64,000 bases of DNA from Heterocephalus glaber (lineage: Eukaryota > Chordata > Mammalia > Rodentia > Bathyergidae): contig NW_004624730.1 in the NCBI RefSeq assembly GCF_000247695.1, forward strand, positions 34,265,743-34,329,742, given 5' to 3'. Under the pieces are notes generated by a model. The model was not told the origin of the DNA, did not search any database, and saw nothing but the letters and a program-made list of their open reading frames with translations. Made by a program: the position numbers and the translations under genes. Shown here in pieces: positions 24,801 through 33,599 of this stretch (positions within the stretch are counted from its first letter, which is position 1; every line of letters starts with the position of its first letter).

Positions 24801-25679
24801 CTTGCCGTAAGTCATGCTGCTAATAAGATAAGGTGCTGGACTTTGAACCTAGGCAGTGTGGCACCAGACCTCTTGCTCTTAATCACTCCACTGTGCTGCC
24901 CTTCAAATGCACAGATTAATGTAGCACAAAGGGAAGTTCAGATTTGAGGAAGCTCAGAATTAAAGAATATTTAGATCGGAGAAATTGGACAAGGAGAAGG
25001 GGGATCCTGAGGAAGGTGAATATGAGAACTAGATTTGTAATGAAAGATAAGGTAAGTAGTGGTGGAGAAGGAAGAAAAAAGGTTCTTGTGGAATGAAAAG
25101 GATAAATGTAAACTTTTAGTATGATCTTTGATGGCATTTTTCCCTTGACACCTACCTTAATATTGCCCCCAACCATGAAGAGATGACTATAACATGCTTA
25201 TTAAATTGGCCCCTGTTTGCTTTTGCTTTAGGAAAAAGGAATATATGAACAGGAAAATGTTTGGCCGTGACAGAATAATCAATGAGAGACATTTATTTCA
25301 TGGAACATCCCAGGATGTGGTAGACGGAATCTGCAAGCACAACTTTGATCCTCGAGTCTGTGGAAAGCATGCTACAATGTTTGGACAAGGCAGTTATTTT
25401 GCAAAGAAAGCAAGCTACTCTCATAACTTTTCTAAGAAGTCCTCCAAAGGAGTCCATTTCATGTTTTTGGCCAAAGTGCTGACTGGCAGATACACAATGG
25501 GCAGTCATGGCATGAGAAGGCCCCCTCCTGTCAATCCTGGCAGTGTCACCAGTGACCTATATGACTCTTGTGTGGATAATTTCTTTGAGCCTCAGATTTT
25601 TGTCATTTTTAATGATGACCAGAGTTACCCTTATTTTGTTATCCAGTATGAAGAAGTCAGTAACACTGTTTCCATTTGA
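1..25679 (+). CDS. TIPARP: TIPARP (PARP7) mono-ADP-ribosyltransferase, 5-exon coding region, 5' partial
   Basis: Coding segments are 1-872, 16596-16764, 19077-19237, 24334-24612 and 25232-25679. All junctions are GT-AG and the frame is kept through split codons. The joined frame gives 642 residues; the family length is about 657, so about 16 N-terminal residues lie upstream. The ATG at 31 is not the start: the frame is open to base 1 and upstream residues also match TIPARP. Order: basic KKK..QKR cluster, CCCH zinc finger, WWE domain, PARP catalytic domain with triad H (25299-25301), Y (25395-25397), I (25596-25598). The triad spacing equals that of human H532/Y564/I631. Family knowledge: PARP7 adds single ADP-ribose units from NAD+ to proteins, is induced by AHR ligands such as dioxin, and restrains AHR and type I interferon signalling in nucleus and cytoplasm. 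No frameshift or stop is seen, so the gene looks functional. Confidence 0.97.
2114..2198 (-). mobile_element. ID-like tRNA-derived SINE
   Basis: Reverse complement of the family form, with A box TAGCTCAGTGG and terminal GGTACC before an A-tail. Target-site duplication TCTGGTC at 2107-2113 and 2199-2205. Lies in the TIPARP intron. Confidence 0.9.
6171..6314 (-). mobile_element. B1-type (7SL-derived) SINE
   Basis: Antisense 7SL-like sequence from a T-rich tail with GAGATGGGGGTCTTGCTC to GTGCCACCACACCTGGC. It seems to carry the internal duplication usual in B1. A TG microsatellite (about 6138-6151) lies just before its tail. Confidence 0.8.
6597..6684 (-). mobile_element. ID-like tRNA-derived SINE
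   Basis: Antisense copy: T-run, GGTACCAGGGATCGAACTC, ending in the complement of the A box at CACTGAGCTAAATCCCC. Directly abuts an antisense B1. Confidence 0.88.
6691..6838 (-). mobile_element. B1-type SINE
   Basis: Antisense 7SL-like sequence (GACAGGGTCTCACTGTGTAG to GGCATGCACCACCACACCC), packed between ID-like SINEs. Confidence 0.82.
6871..6960 (-). mobile_element. ID-like SINE, left member of a tandem pair
   Basis: Antisense copy with T-rich tail. Together with the next SINE it lies inside a 13-bp direct repeat, ATGAAGGAGTTTC, at 6856-6868 and 7070-7082. A shorter repeat (complement of AGGAAAC) flanks this member alone. Confidence 0.88.
6969..7068 (-). mobile_element. ID-like SINE, right member of a tandem pair
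   Basis: Antisense copy with a TTTTG-type tail and GATCGAATCC B-box region. It shares the outer 13-bp target-site duplication with its left neighbour. Confidence 0.88.
9211..9335 (+). mobile_element. 5'-truncated ID tail followed by a full ID-like SINE
   Basis: A 3' fragment (TTCAATCCCTGGTACC plus A-tail, 9211-9233) is followed about 17 bp later by a complete copy (about 9250-9335). Both lie inside one direct repeat ATTTCACTTA at 9201-9210 and 9336-9345. Confidence 0.85.
11870..12260 (+). repeat. L2-like LINE relic
   Basis: Resembles the 3' part of L2: CCAGTGATTCTTACTGCTCA, then CAAAGCTTTTCATTATCTGG, then CCAACCTCTCCAG. Any open frame here is too diverged to matter. A second possible L2 end lies near 13640-13770. 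Assigned from memory of the consensus. Confidence 0.5.
12416..12507 (+). mobile_element. ID-like tRNA-derived SINE
   Basis: Near-consensus copy with A box TAGCTCAGTGG, B-box region GTTCGATCC, GGTACC and an (AAAAC)n tail. Flanked by ACTGTATATCT / ACTATATATCT. Confidence 0.92.
13026..13111 (-). mobile_element. ID-like tRNA-derived SINE
   Basis: Antisense copy with a perfect 12-bp target-site duplication TGGTCTGTTCTT at 13014-13025 and 13112-13123. A short C-run (about 12979-12989) lies just upstream. Confidence 0.92.
14225..14272. repeat. TAAA-type simple repeat
   Basis: Imperfect (AAAT)n flanked by two copies of AAATAGCAAAAAGC. Confidence 0.8.
14339..14439 (+). mobile_element. ID-like tRNA-derived SINE
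   Basis: Forward copy with an (AAAAT)n tail. Target-site duplication CTCCTTAAAG at 14329-14338 and 14440-14449. Confidence 0.92.
14701..14784 (-). mobile_element. ID-like tRNA-derived SINE
   Basis: Antisense copy. Perfect 14-bp duplication CAGTTTTCCTTTTA at 14682-14695 and 14785-14798. Confidence 0.92.
14812..14859 (+). mobile_element. 5'-truncated ID-like SINE
   Basis: Begins inside the element at TGCAAGGACCCGAG, runs to GGTACC and an A-tail. Flanked by TTAAATATTAC at 14801-14811 and 14860-14870. Lies 28 bp from an opposite-strand copy. Confidence 0.88.
16435..16528 (-). mobile_element. ID-like SINE next to a TIPARP splice acceptor
   Basis: Antisense copy with a CT-rich tail. Target-site duplication TAGATACTTTT at 16424-16434 and 16530-16540. 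Its edge is 67 bp from the exon that starts at 16596, so it lies just upstream of the likely branch-point region. Confidence 0.92.
16596..16764 (+). CDS. TIPARP: TIPARP coding exon: start of WWE domain
   Basis: 169 bp: one base completes the split Gly codon, followed by 56 codons. The preceding acceptor is a T-rich tract ending TTTTAG, and the donor GTATTT follows a Glu codon. The encoded segment begins GQEFWADLNAMN and includes the first half of the WWE fold, with Trp residues in VWKFFC and FGWREYPE. WWE domains of PARPs generally bind ADP-ribose units or mediate protein contact. The only family differences I notice are conservative. An ID SINE ends close upstream of the acceptor (see 16435-16528). 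Confidence 0.96.
16846..17400 (-). mobile_element. L1 3' end fragment
   Basis: The right part (about 17235-17370: GAGTAGTACTCTATTTTATT and GGGCTATTTCCAAGATTTAG) resembles the antisense 3' end of L1 ORF2. The left part matches the segments at 38800-39070 and 63910-64000 (GTTTGTACCTTTACATGATATATCTTGG), so it is a shared 3' UTR. Intronic. Confidence 0.75.
17622..17705 (-). mobile_element. Older ID-like SINE
   Basis: Antisense, closer to a generic ID/tRNA-Ala form (GTGCTGGGGATCAAACCCAG, then GCATGCT-type). Flanked by TTTGGAATAATTTT at 17599-17612 and 17712-17725. Confidence 0.8.
17728..17815 (-). mobile_element. ID-like SINE at the same target site
   Basis: Young-type antisense copy. 17-bp duplication CTTTGGAATAATTTTAC at 17711-17727 and, with one change, at 17816-17832. 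The left copy is also the right flank of the older SINE before it. Confidence 0.88.
18326..18505 (-). mobile_element. B1-ID composite (B1-dID-like) SINE
   Basis: On the minus strand a B1-like part is followed by an ID-like part and tail. On the plus strand the ID part (GGTACTGGAGATTGAACCCA) comes first, then AGTCTCACCAAGTTGCCCAG of the B1 part. Diverged, so old. Confidence 0.75.
18700..18781 (+). mobile_element. ID-like tRNA-derived SINE
   Basis: Forward copy. 16-bp duplication TAAGAAATATAAACCA at 18684-18699 and, with one change, at 18782-18797. Lies 0.3 kb upstream of the next TIPARP exon. Confidence 0.92.
19077..19237 (+). CDS. TIPARP: TIPARP coding exon: rest of WWE domain
   Basis: 161 bp: 53 codons plus the first two bases of a Gln codon. 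It starts SVIRLIEEANSRG and includes MMWNNHYILHNSFF, ending in ILLPYL. The donor GTAAGT at 19238 is a strong consensus. The split Gln codon is completed by the G at 24334. Confidence 0.96.
20207..20406 (+). mobile_element. B1-ID composite (B1-dID-like) SINE
   Basis: B1 part GCCAGGCGTGATGGCACACG through CCCTATCTCAAAA, then an A-rich linker, then the ID part GGGGCTATAGCTCAGTG to CACCACC. Confidence 0.8.
21189..21318 (+). mobile_element. B1-type SINE
   Basis: GCCAGGTGTAATGATGCATG through GAGACCTTGTCT and an A-rich, partly (AAAT) tail. Confidence 0.85.
22064..22108 (+). mobile_element. 3'-truncated ID-like SINE with intact flanking duplication
   Basis: Begins AGGGCTGGGGATTTAGCTCA and stops at CCTCACAAG. 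The B-box half, GGTACC and A-tail are missing. The flanks are still ACAAGAATGTAGAAGT at 22048-22063 and 22104-22119, sharing ACAAG with the element's own end. Confidence 0.85.
23009..23048. repeat. GTA/ATA-rich microsatellite
   Basis: Imperfect run of AGTAGTAATAGTAGTAGTGG type. Confidence 0.8.
23125..23360 (+). repeat. MIR relic
   Basis: Old tRNA-derived SINE: TGTGTTGGGTCAAGTTATTT, then GAACTTTGGTTTCTT, then GTAAAATGCCTGGTTCATGG. Matches the MIR core and tail layout. Confidence 0.75.
24334..24612 (+). CDS. TIPARP: TIPARP coding exon: linker and start of PARP catalytic domain
   Basis: 279 bp: one base, 92 codons, then two bases of an Arg codon. The first part encodes a proline-rich linker (TLGGVPTQAPPPLE). 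The second part has the conserved PARP7 motifs FYPETWVYMHPSQDF and YRIIYNLFHKTVPEFKY, and ends FLWEKYK just before the split Arg. These residues begin the catalytic ADP-ribosyltransferase fold and its helical entry. Donor GTGAGT at 24613. Confidence 0.96.
24613..25231. other. TIPARP: TIPARP last intron (619 bp)
   Basis: Donor GTGAGT, acceptor TTGCTTTAG ending at 25231. Contains a minus-strand MIR relic at about 24735-24900; the rest is unremarkable. Confidence 0.92.
24735..24900 (-). repeat. MIR relic
   Basis: Antisense: GAAGAAACTGAGTCATAGAA, AACTTGCCGTAAGTCATGCT and the complement of the head near CACTCCACTGTGCTGCC. Inside the last TIPARP intron. Confidence 0.75.
25232..25679 (+). CDS. TIPARP: TIPARP last coding exon: catalytic core and stop
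   Basis: One base completes an Arg codon, then 148 codons and TGA at 25677-25679. Contains LFHGTS (catalytic His of the NAD+ pocket), the GSYFAKKASYSH segment (catalytic Tyr), and FFEPQIFVIF with Ile at the third triad position. Ile in place of Glu there is the known signature of mono-ADP-ribosyl rather than poly-ADP-ribosyl transferases. Near the end are DDQSYPYFVIQY and the C-terminal SNTVSI, matching the family end. This is the best conserved part of the gene. Confidence 0.97.
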
Positions 25680-27290
25680 AAAGTCTTGGTACTGCTAAAT
25701 TATTTGGTATAAACACAAGCCAGCTTTTGTAGCAGGTTTTGAATGGGTGGGACTGTGTGGGGAACAGCAATGGACAGAGATAGGTCACTTTTCAGACCCA
25801 TTTTTTTAAATGCTAGAAAGTGTAATTTTTTTTAAGAAAAGCAGGTTTTAAAATGATTCTTTAATTATTTACTAATTGTTGTTAGTGTACTCAGTGTGGG
25901 AAAGACTAAAGTTTGCATACTCTTCATTCACACTTGTACATATAGGCAGCAATGTTAGAAGCATTTGAGAAAAAAGCAAGAAAAACTTAACAGCGTAACT
26001 GAATTTAATGGTTTTTTGGGTCTGTTAGAAGTTTGGCCAAATCAAATAGAGGCTATCAGCAAAGTGGGGATTCTGTTTCCTTACATTGATGAAACTGACT
26101 GGATCTGACACTACCACGCTTATTTCCTACTCAGAGCATCACTGCTTTGATGTAGTATAAATTCATGAAATTTTGGTAGGTACAAAGAAATTTTTATTTC
26201 TACCAGCAGAACTGAAATATATCACTTAATGAGAGAACATCAGTGACTTTAACTGTTTTGCAATTTGCTTGGGAATTCAATGTTCTGTTAGACAAAGCTT
26301 TAAGGATTTAGAAAATTTTTTGAAAAATTTTTGTCAGCAACAAAATCCTCCACTTACCAGTCATATGAAACATGATTCTTATATTGTTAAACTTTGGCCT
26401 TGGGAAACTTAGTCTCTTCCATTATCATCCACCTTAGTTTGAAGGAATTGGGCAGATAATTTGGTTAAAGCCAGTCATCAGGATTAGAAGTACAGTATTA
26501 CTTTCTTTCAGGGTGCTAGACCTAGCCCTGACAGTTTTAGAGAAAGGAAATACATCTTCAACCAAATTTATAAGGTTTATTACATGCTTTTCACAAAGCA
26601 GATTCTCAAAAGTAATTGTTGGGTTGAAATTATTGTTAAAGGTGGTAATCCCACCCCTTATGCCTGCTTTTCCGGATGCAGCTGGGTTCCCTGGCTGATT
26701 CTGTACCTTACACTACTTAATAGAAACACAAACTAGAAATTGTGCCACTGACCCAGCTGGAGCTCTGTTAGGTGAATGTGCTATATTGCCTCAGTTCATA
26801 GAGGTAGTAGCTGGATATCCCTCACTTAAACAAAGCAAATACCTGGATTTACTAAAGTGGAAGTGGTTGTTTACCACAGAATTCCTTCAGATATCAAGTC
26901 TCCTAGTATGTTTGTGGTTATGTCATTTACCCAAAACTTTTCAGGAATTTCTGTGTTGTTTAAGGCAAGATAGAGCTATACTGGTGTGTCAGTGAATCCG
27001 TCTGTTTAAGCACTTACCAGGGCTTCCACAGTTATTTATTTTTGCCTTAGTTCATCCTGTTGTTTGCTGCCATTGGCATGAAACGGGCAACTGTGGCAGT
27101 TGTTCTTTCATTCAGTTACAACTTGTAAACCAGTGATTTCCAATCTTTTCAAGTTAAGACACCTTACCATTGCTTATTTGATTTTATGAAAGTTGTTCCA
27201 TTTTTTCTCCCTAAAGGAAACAAAAGCTTTATGACATATTTATTTTTTTAATAAAACTAAGCAAAAATAAAAGTTATGGTAATTCTTTAA
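25680..27290 (+). other. TIPARP: TIPARP 3' untranslated region
   Basis: About 1.6 kb of AT-rich sequence between the stop codon and a polyadenylation signal pair. Several ATTTA-type pentamers occur (for example near 25865 and 27033), which would fit a short-lived, inducible mRNA; that is inference. I see no SINE inside it, unlike the introns. The exact end is a guess from the signals at 27250-27271. Confidence 0.75.
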
Positions 27291-27312
27291 AACTTGGTGG
27301 TGTTTTGTTTCC
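27250..27312 (+). terminator. TIPARP: Probable TIPARP polyadenylation signals with GT-rich downstream element
   Basis: Two AATAAA hexamers, at 27250-27255 and 27266-27271, are followed by a GT-rich stretch (TTGGTGGTGTTTTGTTT, about 27294-27310). This is the usual layout of a mammalian cleavage site. It would place the mRNA end near 27280-27290. Confidence 0.7.
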
Positions 27313-28550
27313 ATTTACAGTAACAGTTTACCATATAGTTGAGCTGTAAATGTTGGCTGGTAGGCAGGTAGGCTGACAGTGGGTGAGTGGGTGGCTGTGT
27401 TGTTTGGTTGGTTGAATGTGTATGTGATGGAATGAACAGACCTATCAGAAATGTGTTGCTTAAACTTTTCTGCTCTGGGAATCTACAGAAAGTATGTATT
27501 GCAGCAGTCAACTGTAAGTCACAAGGAAGAATATTTTTATTAGCTACATATTTGGGGGAAAGGGACTCAATGGTAGAAAAAAGTATGACCCAATGTGTCC
27601 CCTTCAACCACATGAAGGAAATTTTAAAAGGAATTGTATTCTCTCAGTCACCTTAGAGTTTGGCAAACTAAAAGTCATCTGACTAGTACATGTGAGGATC
27701 TTTCCCCTAATGTAATGACCTCTAAATTCCTGTAACGGTACGTTTCTAAGTGAGAATAACTATGAAGTTAGGCTAAATTTTATAATGGTTCCATGGATTT
27801 AAAACATACTAAAAGGCACTTGGTACTTCCTACCACCACAGCTGTAATTCAAAAAATTCTGTAGTTTCAGAAAGCTGGAACTTATTCTTCATTTAAACTT
27901 GGTTAAGATTTCTAGGAAAAGTCTGCAAACTCTGAGCTACTTCAGGGTTATAGAATCCTACACTCAGCAAGTTTTTGTTTTAATGTGTGCAGAGTTTACA
28001 GATTCTGAACCCATTACAATTATGGGTCAAAAATCCATCCCCGTTACCTGTTTAAATTATTTAGTTATAAAAATAGTCATTAGGTACTGAAATACTTTTA
28101 AAGAGAAATTTTTATTTTACATCATTTGAAAATGACGAAAAATACACTCAATACCCACTTCCATGCCATCAGTTCAATAGTATATTGTAAAAAGGTGAGT
28201 TTCATTTAAGCATAGTAAGATGGCTATAAAATGTTTCTTCTTTTCCTTAACTGGAATCCAACAAAGAACATTCTGCATGGCACTTGTATAGAATGTACCC
28301 CACACTAATCTTTGCTATTACTATTATTTTTAAAATAATTTAACGCTGATAACTGAACTATGCTCTTGAACATCACCTTCCACATAGTTTTCTCATCTTT
28401 GAAGTAGACTTTTATTTTTATGTTCCAACTTTGAGACCCTACAATGCAAAAAAATTTTGTAAAGTTTTATGCAAACACCTGATAGCATTTATTTACAAAT
28501 TAAAACCCAGATACATTTTCCTTTGGATAGTGTTGGTTTTAATAATAGGT

Positions 28551-28685
28551 CCCATCGGCTGAGGTGGTGCAGGCCTGTAATCCCAGCAGTTGGGAGGCTG
28601 AGGCAGGAGTATTGCTATGAGTTCAAGGCCAGCCAAGGCTACAAAGCAAGACCATGTCTCACAAAACTAAAAAACAAGAAAAGTA
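28551..28685 (+). mobile_element. B1-type SINE
   Basis: Forward copy. Target-site duplication AATAATAGGT at 28541-28550 and 28686-28695. Confidence 0.88.
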
Positions 28686-28833
28686 AATAATAGGTACATC
28701 CAGTTTATTGGTTTACATACTCACTGCAGGTAAGTTCATTTAAAGAAGTGAAACAGTGCTTGCTTTTTACCTTCTTTAGCTTGCTAACCATACTTACTCT
28801 TAGGCTGTCATTATTGAAAGGTTTCATCAGCAT

Positions 28834-28968
28834 TGTTTTTGTTGGTTTGGTTTTGTTTTTTTGAGACAGGGTCTCGCTACGTAGCTCAGACTGGCCTTGA
28901 ACTCCCATCAGTCCTCCTGCCTCAGCCTCCTGAGTGCTGGGAATACAGGCATGTTCCACCACATCCAG
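28834..28968 (-). mobile_element. B1-type SINE
   Basis: Antisense copy with target-site duplication TTCATCAGCAT at 28823-28833 and 28969-28979. Confidence 0.88.
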
Positions 28969-29111
28969 TTCATCAGCATACTTGTTGATTGTATTTTATT
29001 GGTTAAAGCTTTCAAAGAGCTATTATCTGATAATTCAACACAAATACCCCAGAAGATATTCAAGTAGTTAATTGTATGTGAATCAAAATGTTTGTTAGAA
29101 ATGTTCTGTGA

Positions 29112-29196
29112 GGGCCAGAGATTTAGCTCAGTGGTTCCAGCGCCTGCCTCACAAGTGCAAGGTCCCGAGTTCAATCCCTGATACCAAGAAAAAAAA
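29112..29196 (+). mobile_element. ID-like tRNA-derived SINE
   Basis: Forward copy with duplication ATGTTCTGTGA at 29101-29111 and 29197-29207. Confidence 0.92.
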
Positions 29197-29209
29197 ATGT
29201 TCTGTGAAT

Positions 29210-30295
29210 TCTTGCTAAATTCTTCAAGCTAATGGAACACTGTCCAACCATTTTAAGTATGTCAGAATTTCACAGATCTTAATAACAGTACTTACTTGTG
29301 CTTAAGTAACTAAGTAATGAAGTGAAGAATGACCAAAAGCTACTATGAATTCAATGATTTTTAAAGCAAAATTATATTACTCATCACAACCATGTATGTT
29401 TACATTTGCTTTGTGGGATACAGGCATTTGGTGCTCAAATGGGTTAATGGACTCCTGTGGTAATTCTCGTATGCTGCTGGGGTCTAGTTAGGCTGAGAAC
29501 CACCAGACTAGACTTTCTATATTCAAGTTCAAATAATTTATAACTAGATATAGTTCCTTAATTATATCCAATTTTAAAATAGCTGTAAATTACCCAACAG
29601 GTTCAACCAAGTCTAACCCTTCTAATGCTTAACAATTCTTAGTTGCTGAATTATCATTTAATAGGTCCTATGTTAGATACGGCAGAATTACATTTCCAAA
29701 TGTTTCACAGATCATTAAGGGCTATCTTTTAAAGAAGTAGTGGCAAGAATATGCTAGCTATAGAGGTGCCACCTGCCTACATGCTAATGTACTCCACTAT
29801 AAATTCTTGCACAACCATTAATTTATAAATTGTTTTGAGTAGTAGTGATGGATTTTGGTTATTAACTGAGACATTTCTGACAAAAAAATTCCACTTGAAG
29901 TTTAGGCATTTTATAGTGTCTTGTTCAGGGGTTTAAATCATACTTTCTAAGCTAGGGGCAGTTAACTTCTATTTACGGGTAACAACCATAAATCTAATTA
30001 GTATTGGTCTCAAGGAGTTAAGCTAATTGAACCCAGTTCTCTATAAACTTCAGCTCTAGTCATTTATAAATATAGCTGGATTCCTCCTAAATGTAGATTT
30101 CTACCCATATGATGTAGATGTATGACTACATTTTCCTAAAATTACAACTTTTGCAGTCTTAAAATTAACTTGTAGACATAATGTAAGTCAGTGCTAGACA
30201 ACTGTGGGAATGTAAATTTTTGTGAATTATTACTCAATTATATGATAAATTACTATCAGAAAGTAATGGCTTACTTACAAGCCTGTACAAGAAAG
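29210..30295. other. Intergenic, nothing recognised
   Basis: AT-rich DNA with no convincing exon, repeat or RNA gene. The same is true of 27320-28540. Confidence 0.5.
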
Positions 30296-30299
30296 TTTC

Positions 30300-30420
30300 G
30301 TTTTGTTTTACAGTACTGGGAATTGAACTCAGGGCTTCGCACATTCAAGGCACATGGTCTACCAGAGAACTACACCCCCAGCCCTTTTTTTAAATATTTG
30401 AGACAGGGTCTCACTAAATT
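30300..30420 (-). mobile_element. B1-ID composite fragment
   Basis: Antisense ID part (CAGTACTGGGAATTGAACTC to ACACCCCCAGCCC) followed by the start of an antisense B1 part (GAGACAGGGTCTCACTAAA), truncated. Confidence 0.7.
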
Positions 30421-30689
30421 TTTTATACAATTTTAATATTTGGCATGAGGGTAAATTGAGATAATGTAAAGCAGGTTAGCAGTGTCTGGCTCATGGTATA
30501 CAATCACATTTTATACAGTTTTAGTAATAGCAATAATGATACCAACAGTAAGAATAGTGGATATTAAACTGACTATGGCCACTGAGGTGTCCAAATCCTA
30601 ATCCCAGGAGCCTGTCAATATGATTTATAAGGAAAAAAGTTTACACTTGTAACTTACACATTTGATTAAGGAACTTAAGATGGAAGATG

Positions 30690-31078
30690 TCTTGGTCTAT
30701 TTTTGTTGTTGTACAATACATGAGACAATGTTTTTAAAGAAAAGGTTTATTTCACTCAAGCAAGATTCTGGTGGCTGGGAAGTTCAGGGCTGGAAAGCTA
30801 CATCTGGCAAGGGCTTCATGTTATGTCATTAGTGTATGGTGGGAAAGAGAAGAGTAAGTGAACATGTGCAAATAGAGAAAGGGCCAAACTCCATGATAAC
30901 CCATTCCTGCGAGATAAGCAAACATTCATACAGCTCTGGCCCCATGATCTACACACCCCGAATCAGGCCCCACCACCTAACACTGCCACAGTCAGTGACC
31001 AAGTCAGCTTGAGTTCTACTAAGGACAAGCCTTACTGGAATTAGAGCAAGAGATTATCCTTTGGGCCCAACATAATCA
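30690..31078 (-). mobile_element. MaLR-type solo LTR relic
   Basis: Reads like the reverse complement of an MST/MLT-type LTR: GTTGTACAATACATGAGACA, then AGATTCTGGTGGCTGGGAAG, then CCCCACCACCTAACACTGCC. No coding part is seen. Named from memory of the family. Confidence 0.55.
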
Positions 31079-31086
31079 GGAGGATG

Positions 31087-31198
31087 GCTTATTTTATTTT
31101 AATTTATTTTATTTTATTTTTTGGTACCAGGGATTGAACTCAGGTCCTTCTGCTTGTGAGGCAGGCGGGGGAACCACTGAGCTAAATCCCCGGCCCAC
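31087..31198 (-). mobile_element. ID-like SINE with (TTTTA)n tail
   Basis: Antisense copy whose A-tail has become a pentanucleotide-like repeat (31090-31122). Only a short duplication, AGGATG, is seen. Confidence 0.85.
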
Positions 31199-31209
31199 AA
31201 GGATGTTTA

Positions 31210-33040
31210 TAAGGAGATAAAAGTCAGAGAGAGAAAGAGAGTGGAAGGTGCTATATTGCAAGCTTCAAAGACAGAGGTTGACAGGTGGCCTCTAGAAGCC
31301 AGGAACGCAAAAGAAATAAATTTCCCACTTGAGCCTCCAAAAAGAATACAGTTCGCCAACATCTTGATTTTAGAACGGTGACCTCCAAAACTATAAGATA
31401 ATAAATTTGTGTTGTTGCTAAATTTACGATAACTTATAACAACAGCAATAGGAAGCTAAAGCAAAGAGTAAGAATAGTAATTATATAGAGAATTATCAGG
31501 AATTAACTCTAATGTAAATTAATAATTCAAAAGAGCACTTCTAATGTAAAAATCTTCCAATGCTTGTTGAAAATCTAAAAGATCGTGTGCAATTCTAAGG
31601 GAGAAGACTGCCAGTGGCTGTTTGGTTCTAGAAGTTGTTCTTATACTCACTATAGCCTCCTGTCACCTATACTATGTACATAATGCCACTTTCATTCAAT
31701 GTAGAAAACTGAACCAAAAGTTAGTTTATTTCATTTGTTAGTTGAGATGTCCAGGCATTGTTTCAGATTTTTGTTTCTAGTTCTACCAGAGAGCATTGTT
31801 TTTAAAACCTGATTTCCTTTCCTTCTATGTCCTATCTTAGACTACTTTCAAAAAGAAAATTGGAATCCTTTAAGAAGGCTCAGCCTTTGCAGCCAGTGTT
31901 ATCTGGGAAGTCATGCCTCGGTGTTGTATTTTCCACTCTGAAGGCAGAGGTGGATCAAGAGAGTACTGTGAGCAGGTGCTTACCTCCGCATGGACACAGC
32001 CTCCAGATGAAAGGCAATCCTATCCCTGCTGTTCCCATCAGGAGGCAGAGTAGGTGAGACAGGCACCAAGAGTGGTGAAGGTCAGTCTCTTACCAGGGTG
32101 CCAAGTGGATAGAAAACTGTTCAGACTTTGAAGTTCTCTGTTTCAGAATAGCCAGTGGCCTAAAGGTACCATTGTAGACTTGATCACTTTAGAAACCGTG
32201 TGTCTGAAACAATAAGATTCCTTGACTGGATGACTGCGGAAGCCAGGTAAGGTGCAAGTGATTTGAAACCCATTGGTTAACCTAAGGTTAATTTAAGATT
32301 AAGATAGGCAACTAAAAATATAAGGCAATATATGGCCCTACAGTGTCACTGTAGGCCCAACCCAAGTGAGGGACAGAGGAAATTCCTCTTGCTCACACAA
32401 ATGGGATCTGCCATCAGCGGTAGGAGTTTTGGTATGTGGGGCAATACATGGGTACCAAATTTTTAAATTATGTTTTTATGAAGGTAGCCAGAGTGGCAAT
32501 AATTTGTTTGATTTGATGAAGGTTGACTGTCAAACTAGAAAATTCTGGTGAGACACAACGCACTTGATGTCAAATTACATAGTTTGAAAAGACTTAAGTA
32601 GAAAATGGCAAATTCCTTTTCACTTGGCACCACATAAGTGTTACCTAAAATGACTAAGTTCAGAATCCCAAACCACATCAAGACAATAGCCAGCTGATGG
32701 CGAATAGTCCTTAGCAGGCACCACTTCCCCTGAAGACAAAGACTGACCCTATCTTATTTCATTTGTCTGAGCTGAGGTCAATTTATACATCTCAAGTCTT
32801 ATTAAATCTGGACATTATTTGTCAATTAAGATTCCTTTAATCACATTCAGCTTCACAGGCCCTTATATATATATAGGCTTGGATCTCTTTCCCTCTCTCT
32901 CTCTCTCTCCCTTCTAAATCAACATATTCAGTTCTTTTGGGAACAGGAAAATGGTGTACACAGTTTGAAACAGTGAATGGAAGCATGAGTAGCATGTAAA
33001 AGTAGAAAATTAACGTTACTCCTCAAGCAGTGAAGAACTC
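31210..33040. other. Intergenic; simple repeats only
   Basis: No exon or RNA gene seen. Contains a short TA run and a TC run near 32867-32910. Confidence 0.5.
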
Positions 33041-33049
33041 TGGACAAAG

Positions 33050-33165
33050 AAAGCTTGATTTCCTGAGAGGGTCAATCAAGTTAACCCTTCTAGACCTCAG
33101 TTTTTTCATCTGTAAAATGTGTGGCTCAGATCTCTACCATCCCAACTCCATGATTCTAAGACAAA
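33050..33165 (+). repeat. MIR relic
   Basis: CCTTCTAGACCTCAGTTTTT then CATCTGTAAAATGTG match the MIR central region. Confidence 0.65.
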
Positions 33166-33468
33166 TTAAGAAAAAGTAAATTGATAAGTTGAATCATTAA
33201 TAATACAGGCCTTAGAAACTTAAAGAAATAAACTTCATGAAGAAAATCAACTGATTCTAGGTTGAGTGACTCCAAAGAAAGATCTTAAGAAAGAGAAGAT
33301 GGAAAATACAAGTCAAAATTCATTTGTCACTGAAATCTCTGTAGGACTCTCAGGCATATTTCAAACATATTTGCTGCCTATAATAGAGCATTCCCTCTCA
33401 GGGTATATCACTTTCAGAGTCTTTAGTTCTAGATTCTATCCGAATTTTCTCTCTCTCTGCTCTATCTT

Positions 33469-33570
33469 TTTTTGTTGGTTTTTTTGTTGTTGTTTTTGGT
33501 ACCGGGGATCGAACTCGGGTCCTTGCGCTTGTGCAGCAGGCGGCAAAACCACTGAGCTAAATCCTTGGCC
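33469..33570 (-). mobile_element. ID-like tRNA-derived SINE
   Basis: Antisense copy close to consensus. Perfect 16-bp duplication CTCTCTGCTCTATCTT at 33453-33468 and 33571-33586, which suggests a recent insertion. It makes part of a chance open frame here. Confidence 0.93.
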
Positions 33571-33599
33571 CTCTCTGCTCTATCTTGACGAGGGACCCT

